The position numbers and the translations under genes are program-made. 12,603 nt of DNA from Candidatus Kuenenia stuttgartensis (GTDB taxonomy: Bacteria > Planctomycetota > Planctomycetia > Isosphaerales > Isosphaeraceae): positions 1-12,603 of the forward strand of contig CAMCFM010000064.1 of NCBI GenBank assembly GCA_945874095.1, read 5' to 3'. Below the pieces are notes generated by a model. It did not search any database. It worked only from the letters and a program-made list of their open reading frames with translations, and was not told the DNA's origin. Shown here one piece after another: positions 7,106-12,603 of the stretch; the stretch's first letter is position 1; the number at the start of each line of letters is the position of its first letter.

Positions 7106-7146
7106 AGAGGTTCAATTTGATCCGATGATAAATATATGGATCGAAT
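7085..7146 (+). repeat. Two overlapping inverted repeats sharing one arm, in the epimerase leader
   Basis: TCATCGGAT (7085-7093) is the exact reverse complement of ATCCGATGA (7120-7128), 26 bp apart. ATTTGATCC (7115-7123) pairs with GGATCGAAT (7138-7146) over 9 bp with one G-T wobble and a 14-nt loop. The two stems share bases 7120-7123 and cannot form together. The function could be operator binding or alternative RNA folding. Confidence 0.55.
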
Positions 7147-7178
7147 ACCCTTCCGGCAATTTATTGGGTGGTTTCAAG

Positions 7179-8150
7179 ATGAAGTATCTAGTCACAGGCG
7201 GTTCGGGATTTGTAGGCAGCCACTTGTGCGAAACACTCTTGGGCGCAGGTCATCAGGTTCTTGTCCTCGACAATTTGAGCACAGGAAGCTATGCCAATAT
7301 TGAGCATCTCGAAGGCAAGCCAGGCTTTGAGCTTCGGGTGGGATCGGTCAACGATTACGACCTTGTGGAAGAATGCGTTCGGGAATGCTCGGCCGTGTTC
7401 CACCTGGCGAGCGCCGTCGGTGTGCGTTTGATCGTGGATCAGCCAGTACTTACGATCGAAAGTATCGTGAATGGTACGGACAATGTCCTGAAAGCCAGCT
7501 CACGATATCGCCGAAAGGTGTTAATCACCTCCACCAGTGAGGTTTACGGCAAGAGCGACAAGCTCCCGTTCCGCGAGGATGGAGACAGCGTGATTGGCGC
7601 AACCACCACTCGCCGCTGGGCTTACGCCTGTGCCAAAGCCTTGGACGAATTCCTCGGCCTGGCACACTGGCACGAAACCCGCCTCCCAGTGGTGATTGTA
7701 AGGCTTTTCAACACCGTTGGCCCACGTCAGACCGGCCAGTATGGCATGGTGATTCCCCGATTCGTTCGACAAGCGTTAAGCAATGAACCTATCACGGTTT
7801 ATGGTGATGGCATGCAAGCACGCTGTTTTGGTCACGTTCAGGATATCATCACCGGTATTGCGGGATTGATGGAGCACACCGGCGCTGCTGGTCAGGTCTT
7901 CAACATCGGAAACGATGAAGAGACGACGATTTTAGACCTGGCCAATCGGGTGATTGCCTTGACTGGTTCAGCGAGCAAGATCAAAATCATCCCATTCAGC
8001 GAAGCCTATCCTGCTGGCTTCGAGGATATGCATCGCCGGATTCCCGACCTTAACAAAGTGAAGGCTGCAATTGGGTACGCTCCAAAACGTAATTTGGATG
8101 CGATCCTGACAGACGTGATCAATCAGTTCAAAGGTGGCCAGAAAGTCTGA
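7179..8150 (+). CDS. NAD-dependent epimerase/dehydratase, extended SDR family (nucleotide-sugar enzyme)
   Basis: 323 residues. The N-terminus MKYLVTGGSGFVGSH holds the GxxGxxG dinucleotide-binding motif (Gly7 to Gly13), with an acidic residue at Asp31 that favours NAD(H). The catalytic set is complete: Thr119 in STSEVYG and Tyr149/Lys153 in YACAK. RLFNTVGPRQ and VYGDGMQARCFGHVQD are typical of sugar-nucleotide epimerases and decarboxylases. Family knowledge places such enzymes in conversion of UDP- or GDP-sugars for polysaccharide or glycan synthesis. The exact reaction (4-epimerase, UDP-glucuronate decarboxylase-like or dehydratase) cannot be fixed. I chose ATG 7179, which puts the conserved motif at the N-terminus and has GGGTGG 7 bp upstream. 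ATG 7125 would add 18 unconserved residues and lies in a hairpin loop. The cytosolic enzyme gene stands alone between a divergent cinA and a convergent gene 4 bp away. Confidence 0.92.
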   Translation: MKYLVTGGSGFVGSHLCETLLGAGHQVLVLDNLSTGSYANIEHLEGKPGFELRVGSVNDYDLVEECVRECSAVFHLASAVGVRLIVDQPVLTIESIVNGTDNVLKASSRYRRKVLITSTSEVYGKSDKLPFREDGDSVIGATTTRRWAYACAKALDEFLGLAHWHETRLPVVIVRLFNTVGPRQTGQYGMVIPRFVRQALSNEPITVYGDGMQARCFGHVQDIITGIAGLMEHTGAAGQVFNIGNDEETTILDLANRVIALTGSASKIKIIPFSEAYPAGFEDMHRRIPDLNKVKAAIGYAPKRNLDAILTDVINQFKGGQKV

Positions 8151-8154
8151 CCAT

Positions 8155-10998
8155 TCATCGCTTTAGTGAGCCACCCTCACCAGCTTTCATGGCTGGCCCA
8201 GTCGAAATGGGAATAGTCGTGTCGGTTTGAGTGACTCCATTAACTCTGCCTGAAATCACACGGATTTCAGAGTCAGGGTTTGGCGACTTATTGCCGGCAA
8301 CGATGACAGATAAACTGGTTGGGTCATTAGTTCCTGGATCGCCAATTTGCAAGGCTGGACCGGTGACTGATGACCCAAATGAATTTCCACTGATGTCCGC
8401 CGAGTAATAGACCCGACCTTTACTGGTCTTGATTTTTGGACCTTGATCGACGGCCAATCGAGCAGGTTTATCGGAACCTAGCACGGTGTTCCCGGTCACT
8501 GAAAGGCTGAACATGGGAGCATGGCTCCACCCCCAGATGTTCGGAAACTCTGTAGGGAACGAGGTTAATCGCAGGCTCTCCCCGCCTCCATTCAGAGTAT
8601 TGTTTGTAACGGTTGAACCAAAGTGATTGCCTGCAAGTACGATATTAAAGGCTGTTTTTGATCCAGTCGCGTCAATCGTGTTGCGATCCATCTGAAAGTC
8701 TCTAAACCCTTGTGCCAAGCTCATGGATGGTGGGTTGATGGAGCGATCCTTGGGATCAATGGGGGGTTCCACAATAATTGCTCCGTCGCCCATGAACTGC
8801 CTGACCACGTGATATCTGCCAGCATTAGGGCCGCTTAATATAGCCAGACAATCACCAGCCCGAGGCATTTCAGCCAATGTCCCAGGAAGAATCACGAGGG
8901 ATCCATCCTCAGAAATCTGGGCTGGCTCGCCTTCAAATTTGATCCGATAGGATTCTGTCAGAAAAATCTCGTTCGCGTTCATGTCGGCAATGGTGTCGTC
9001 GTCATGAGGGCCGACATTTTTTACAAGGTTACCTGCGACACGTATATTTGTTCCGTATTGGGTTAAGTTGCTAAATCTCCAGAGTTTACCTGATCCTGGA
9101 AGAGGCTCGATCCGATTCGATTCCAAGGCGAGTCCGATTGGTTTTGTGATGGCGAATGCATCATAAGCAAAACTCCCAGGCAAGGGCCCGTCATGACGGT
9201 TTTGACGGATAGCCCAGGGACCGCCCTGCAGGTGGATGGTCCCTCCTTTAAAGACACAGCGTTCAATTTTTCCATTGTGCCCATTGAGAATTCGAACGAG
9301 TTTGATCGCTTCAGGAGGTTGCTTGGGATCTGCTTTGCGAGGAACTGGTGGGCCGTAAACAGTGACTTTATCGAGAGTTATACCCCATATGGGGGCGTCG
9401 TGATTAAAACCCGTGTCACGATTGTCGGTCGTGGCAATCACGGCTGGTCCGTAAGCAACATCCAAGCTCCAAGGGATTGGACCGGCGAATCTTACGATGA
9501 GTCCGGAGAGGCTCGTTCCGCCTGAACGGATTTTAATCGCGGCAGTCCAATCGCCACTTCCGCCGGGCCTGAAGGTCAGAATCGGCTTAGTATTTGGAGC
9601 AGCTTCCAGTCGGGTCGGCTTATCAATCATCAAAGGGCGGTCAAGTTTGTAATCTCCGTTGCTGAGAATCACGGTACCACCACGATTGACCAAAGCTTGT
9701 AAGTCGTCTCCTGGTTTGGCATTGTATTTTTCAACGCGCAGTGTTGGAGAGCGTTTTGAGAGATCTGTTTTGCCTCCAGTGACCGGAATCAAATGATTCG
9801 TACCATCGATTCCGACAAGTCTTAGACTGAGAGTCTGGTTTTCCAGATCTGCAAGTGGAAGAAATTCGACTCTGGCTTTATTCAGGGTCAATCGTTCAAA
9901 AATCATCGGCAAAGCATTTGGAGCAGCTGGTTTATCTGGAGTGCTGGACGTTCCGTAAGTTGTTCCAAAATGATCTGTTAAGACAGCAGCTGATGAGCGG
10001 AAATCGGGTGCAATCTGATTGATTTCGAATTGAACAGCCCCTAGACCCAGCTTTGATTTTGAGACGGATCCCAACCATTTCGTAGACCATTTCGAGAGTG
10101 TCAGGTTGGGTAGTTTGCTGGCTGGCATGGCACGATCGCCATCAGCTTTGCCTGCCACCAGAGTCGTGTTGGAAACAGCATTCGACGCATATCTCACTCC
10201 GATTTTCAAGGGCTTCCCTTCCAGGCTTCCCTCTTTTATAAAAGGAACACTTAAGATAAGTTTCGCTGTAGGGGCCTTCTCAGGAGTTCGAATGAGTTCA
10301 GCTGACCAGACTGCTTCTAAATTCTGACCAAACGACCACTTGTATAACCCGTCGGAAGTCTCTACATCAACTGCATTAATGGCGTCTCGATCAGAAAGTT
10401 TAGAGAGTTCGATCACGGTGTCTTCAAAGCTGTCAGGTCCCACAGCTGCTGATCGGTTGGTCAAATCCACAGGCTTATCCAAGTCCTGGCCGATCCACTT
10501 TGCCGCAATTTCTGCAAAGGCAATTGGCTTCGTTGGATCTGCCTGGCCACCCGCAAAATATATCGTCTGCTCTGGCTGATCTTTGACGGTCCATTTCAGC
10601 TCAAACTCCCGCCCAGTCTCGACTTGATCGCTTTCAAAAAATAACTCCACATGACCGGGCCGCGAATCCGGAATCAAATGCATCGCCCATCCACCTGGCG
10701 GTTTCTTGCCACCAGGCACCCACTGCCATTCTCCTCCACCTTTGCCTTTTAAAGTGATGTTTGAGAGCCGGGCGGTCTGCATTCCGGAAACGTGTATCTG
10801 GATATCCTGGATATTGTCGGATCCTGCAGTGGTTGACTTTCCAACATAATCTTTCCCACTCTGCCCAACCCACTTTGCGGACGGACCTGGATTTGGCGAT
10901 TTTCGTTTCGTCTGACCTTCTGCCGATTCAATCCCGAACAAGAAGATCAGTACGAGTAATCCGATAAGAGGCTTAAAGCGAATCGATTTAGAGTGCAT
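8155..10998 (-). CDS. Exported right-handed beta-helix protein with three tandem N-terminal domains
   Basis: 947 residues. A signal peptide (1-28, hydrophobic LIGLLVLIFLFG, cleavage likely after AEG) exports it. Residues 41-415 hold three related domains that begin AKWVG (41), AKWIG (166) and TKWLG (306) and end with AGGQAD, AGKADG and TGGKTD. From about 425 the chain becomes a right-handed parallel beta-helix: PGDDLQALVNRGGTVILSNG is a typical first coil, and later coils show GN turns (AGN 655, AGN 789, TGN 835, SGN 870, AGN 901). The fold is shared by pectate lyases, chondroitinase B-like enzymes and other polysaccharide-acting or surface proteins. I see no clear catalytic set, so the substrate is unknown. 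A longer start at 11061 exists, but the ATG at 10998 has a good ribosome site and begins the signal peptide. It is convergent with the epimerase gene and divergent from the isomerase-like gene. Confidence 0.85.
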   Translation of the reverse strand: MHSKSIRFKPLIGLLVLIFLFGIESAEGQTKRKSPNPGPSAKWVGQSGKDYVGKSTTAGSDNIQDIQIHVSGMQTARLSNITLKGKGGGEWQWVPGGKKPPGGWAMHLIPDSRPGHVELFFESDQVETGREFELKWTVKDQPEQTIYFAGGQADPTKPIAFAEIAAKWIGQDLDKPVDLTNRSAAVGPDSFEDTVIELSKLSDRDAINAVDVETSDGLYKWSFGQNLEAVWSAELIRTPEKAPTAKLILSVPFIKEGSLEGKPLKIGVRYASNAVSNTTLVAGKADGDRAMPASKLPNLTLSKWSTKWLGSVSKSKLGLGAVQFEINQIAPDFRSSAAVLTDHFGTTYGTSSTPDKPAAPNALPMIFERLTLNKARVEFLPLADLENQTLSLRLVGIDGTNHLIPVTGGKTDLSKRSPTLRVEKYNAKPGDDLQALVNRGGTVILSNGDYKLDRPLMIDKPTRLEAAPNTKPILTFRPGGSGDWTAAIKIRSGGTSLSGLIVRFAGPIPWSLDVAYGPAVIATTDNRDTGFNHDAPIWGITLDKVTVYGPPVPRKADPKQPPEAIKLVRILNGHNGKIERCVFKGGTIHLQGGPWAIRQNRHDGPLPGSFAYDAFAITKPIGLALESNRIEPLPGSGKLWRFSNLTQYGTNIRVAGNLVKNVGPHDDDTIADMNANEIFLTESYRIKFEGEPAQISEDGSLVILPGTLAEMPRAGDCLAILSGPNAGRYHVVRQFMGDGAIIVEPPIDPKDRSINPPSMSLAQGFRDFQMDRNTIDATGSKTAFNIVLAGNHFGSTVTNNTLNGGGESLRLTSFPTEFPNIWGWSHAPMFSLSVTGNTVLGSDKPARLAVDQGPKIKTSKGRVYYSADISGNSFGSSVTGPALQIGDPGTNDPTSLSVIVAGNKSPNPDSEIRVISGRVNGVTQTDTTIPISTGPAMKAGEGGSLKR
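9740..10878 (-). repeat. Three tandem copies of an uncharacterised beta-rich domain (protein-level repeat)
   Basis: Within the beta-helix protein, units start at residues 41, 166 and 306, so they are 125 to 140 residues apart. Shared marks are a KW[VIL]G start, a hydrophobic strand before the end (LKWTVKD, LKIGVRY, LSLRLVG) and a closing G-G/K-x-D turn. The sequences have diverged, which points to old duplication. I cannot assign the unit to a named family; a beta-sandwich binding or spacer module is plausible. Confidence 0.6.
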
Positions 10999-11002
10999 CA
11001 AG

Positions 11003-11009
11003 CTTCTCC
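11003..11009 (-). promoter_or_regulatory. Ribosome binding site of the beta-helix protein gene
   Basis: GGAGAAG on the minus strand, with GGAG ending 7 nt before the ATG at 10998. This near-ideal site decides the start and excludes the longer reading frame that begins at 11061. Confidence 0.75.
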
Positions 11010-11066
11010 GGGACTGGTAGTTTGTGATTCTGGGTCTGCATGGTCGATCAAGCCGCAACATGATCT

Positions 11067-11075
11067 TGATATAAT
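11067..11075 (+). promoter_or_regulatory. Candidate extended -10 promoter for the isomerase-like gene
   Basis: TGATATAAT is a perfect extended -10 element (TGnTATAAT). There is no good -35 box before it, as such promoters may allow. It would give a leader of about 195 nt before the ATG at 11279. The rest of the 280-bp divergent gap shows only a 9-bp direct repeat (TGATTCTGG at 11025-11033 and 11105-11113). No clear promoter for the minus-strand gene was found. Confidence 0.3.
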
Positions 11076-11278
11076 TGACGCCTAAAACGATGGCGTAAGT
11101 GGGTTGATTCTGGCATATTAATGTGAAACGAGGATTTATCCCATATCAATCTTGAAGAACTGTAAGCTACTCAAGCTGATACCCCTGTTTTCCCGATGAA
11201 TTCTCGACCAGGTGGGCGTTGTCAATCTCTGAAAACCCCGCAACCATCATCCACCCAAATCTCAGGATTCGTTTCCCT

Positions 11279-12603
11279 ATGAGCTCAAAAATTGCAGTTT
11301 TCTGGCCAGGTGATTATCGTGCCAAGCCAAATGAATGGGCGCTTGATCAATCTCAAGAAGCCACAACACAAATTTTCGCAGCTCTGAAGAAACTTGGTAA
11401 AAGTCCTTATCTGGTTGAAGGTTATCTCACAAGGCCCGGCGAGGCCATCAAGAAACTTGGACCGATTCAGGACCCTGCTGTGGGCTTGTTTGTGCATTGG
11501 ACCTATGCGCCTCATACGGTGGATGGGGTGGTTGGGAAGGATACGCCTCTGCTGCTCGCCTCAAATTTCTCTGGGACGTGGCCAGGCCTGGTTGCACTCC
11601 TGAATACGGCAGCCAGTCTGGAAGTGGTCGGACGTTCCGCAAGTCGTGTCTGGACAAGAGCGAAGGACTGGACCAGCGACGAATTCTTCATGGAACACCT
11701 TCGTGAATGGACTGAGACCGGTGTCACAAGTTATTCTGAAGACGATCTTTACAGCACATCTCCAGTTTCAGATCAGGCTCGAACTACGGCCCAGGGCGTG
11801 CTGGACCAGATCCATGCGAAACGTATTCTGGCCCTGATGCTTGGCGATACGTCCATGGGGATGATCAATGGCTATTTCGGGCCTCGTGTGTTGACCAAGA
11901 TTGGATTCACAGAACACAAAGTGGATCAGGCCTGGATCCTCGAACGCCGCGGTTCTGTCTCACAAAGCCGAGTGGATGATGCTTTTAAGTATGTTGTTGA
12001 TAAAGGCGTAACTTTCCACTGGGGTGAGGAAGGAGCCGAGGATTTTACTCCAGAATCCACAAAAGAACAGCTTCGCGACTATCTGACCGTTTTGGATATG
12101 ATCCACGAGTTTGAAGCAGATTGTCTGGGATGGCAGTATCAGCTTGGCTTACTTAAGCTCACTCCTCCGAGCGATTTTGCAGAGGGGTTGTTCAACTCGC
12201 ATGCACGGCCTGAGGGCAATGGTCACCCGATAATCACTTCTACTGAGGCGGATCAAGGTAATCTGGTACCGATGGAGCTGATGAAGCGAATTCTCGAAGC
12301 CAAGGGCCAGCCGGGAGCCGTGATGTTCCACGACGTCCGCTGGGGGGCTGAACACGACGGGCGATTCCTATGGGTGCTGTTAAACAGTGGTTCATGTGGG
12401 GCTTATGCATTTAATCACGATGTAGATTCACTCAAAGGGGCACACAGTTATCGTCAGCCATCGGGATATTTCCCGGTTCCTGGAGGTACTTTCGCAGGCG
12501 TGAGTTTACCGGGAGCAATGACATGGGCTCGCGCCTGGCTTGACCGCAATGGCCAACTGGTCATGGATATGGGCCGTGGCGAATCGGTCGACCTACCGGA
12601 GTC
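11279..12603 (+). CDS. L-fucose/L-arabinose isomerase-fold family protein; 3' end outside the window
   Basis: The frame runs from ATG 11279 to the right edge without a stop, giving 441 residues. There is no signal peptide, so it is cytosolic. The N-terminal MSSKIAVFWPGD and the long alpha/beta region match the fold of FucI/AraA-type sugar isomerases. Acidic residues sit in the two segments where this fold keeps its metal ligands: EFEADCLGWQYQ (Glu279, Asp281) and TSTEADQGNLVP (Glu323, Asp325). The third ligand, a histidine near the C-terminus in FucI, would lie past the edge. The known reaction of the family is interconversion of an aldose and a ketose (L-fucose to L-fuculose, L-arabinose to L-ribulose); the sugar used here is unknown. 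AGGA ends 11 bp before the start. It is divergent from the beta-helix gene, which hints at shared regulation in sugar use. Assignment comes from remembered motifs. Confidence 0.75.
   Translation, partial: MSSKIAVFWPGDYRAKPNEWALDQSQEATTQIFAALKKLGKSPYLVEGYLTRPGEAIKKLGPIQDPAVGLFVHWTYAPHTVDGVVGKDTPLLLASNFSGTWPGLVALLNTAASLEVVGRSASRVWTRAKDWTSDEFFMEHLREWTETGVTSYSEDDLYSTSPVSDQARTTAQGVLDQIHAKRILALMLGDTSMGMINGYFGPRVLTKIGFTEHKVDQAWILERRGSVSQSRVDDAFKYVVDKGVTFHWGEEGAEDFTPESTKEQLRDYLTVLDMIHEFEADCLGWQYQLGLLKLTPPSDFAEGLFNSHARPEGNGHPIITSTEADQGNLVPMELMKRILEAKGQPGAVMFHDVRWGAEHDGRFLWVLLNSGSCGAYAFNHDVDSLKGAHSYRQPSGYFPVPGGTFAGVSLPGAMTWARAWLDRNGQLVMDMGRGESVDLPE

Noticed and set aside
11025..11113. Direct repeat TGATTCTGG as an attachment site or operator
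   Set aside because: Only 9 bp matched 80 bp apart with no further symmetry and no integrase or mobile gene nearby; it could well be chance.
11285..11837. Several 60-80-codon frames on both strands near the right end
   Set aside because: They are shadows of the long plus-strand frame from 11279, which has isomerase-family motifs and no stop before the edge.

Overview
The window looks like part of a Planctomycetota chromosome, by inference. Base composition is moderate (about half GC by eye). Most genes are monocistronic and many encode large exported proteins. Protein types include a porin-like barrel with a coiled-coil N-terminus, a large right-handed beta-helix protein, a beta-lactamase-fold hydrolase with DUF3471-like modules and a big dienelactone-hydrolase-like protein, a mix familiar from that phylum. 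No mobile element, CRISPR array, tRNA or rRNA is visible, and no sign of recent transfer was found.

Layout, left to right. (1) Positions 2-1273, +: the C-terminal part of an alpha/beta hydrolase whose start lies left of the window, closed by a clear hairpin terminator at 1291-1322. (2) 1483-3243, +: outer-membrane porin-like beta-barrel with signal peptide, six-heptad coiled coil and Pro-rich linker. (3) 3244-3384: a short gap with an unusual nest of inverted repeats. (4) 3385-5568, +: exported serine hydrolase of the class C beta-lactamase family. (5) 5597-5632: hairpin terminator shared with the convergent cinA. (6) 5655-6962, -: cinA. (7) 6963-7178: divergent intergenic region with two overlapping 9-bp inverted repeats that share one arm. 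(8) 7179-8150, +: nucleotide-sugar epimerase/dehydratase, ending 4 bp from the convergent gene (9) 8155-10998, -: exported beta-helix protein with three tandem copies of an N-terminal domain I cannot name. (10) 10999-11278: divergent promoter region. (11) 11279 to the right edge, +: an L-fucose/L-arabinose isomerase-fold protein, cut by the window. It is open to the edge with no stop, so it is easily missed.

How the genes may work together is inference only. The esterase-like hydrolase, porin, beta-helix protein and divergent sugar isomerase would suit breakdown and uptake of a complex polysaccharide. The epimerase belongs to nucleotide-sugar metabolism, and cinA is a housekeeping repair gene. 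The genes are on both strands with their own terminators or long gaps, so this is a neighbourhood and not an operon. I see no convincing new multi-gene system. The most interesting items are the triple-repeat domain in the beta-helix protein, the structured leaders before the serine hydrolase and the epimerase, and the coiled-coil/linker extension of the porin.
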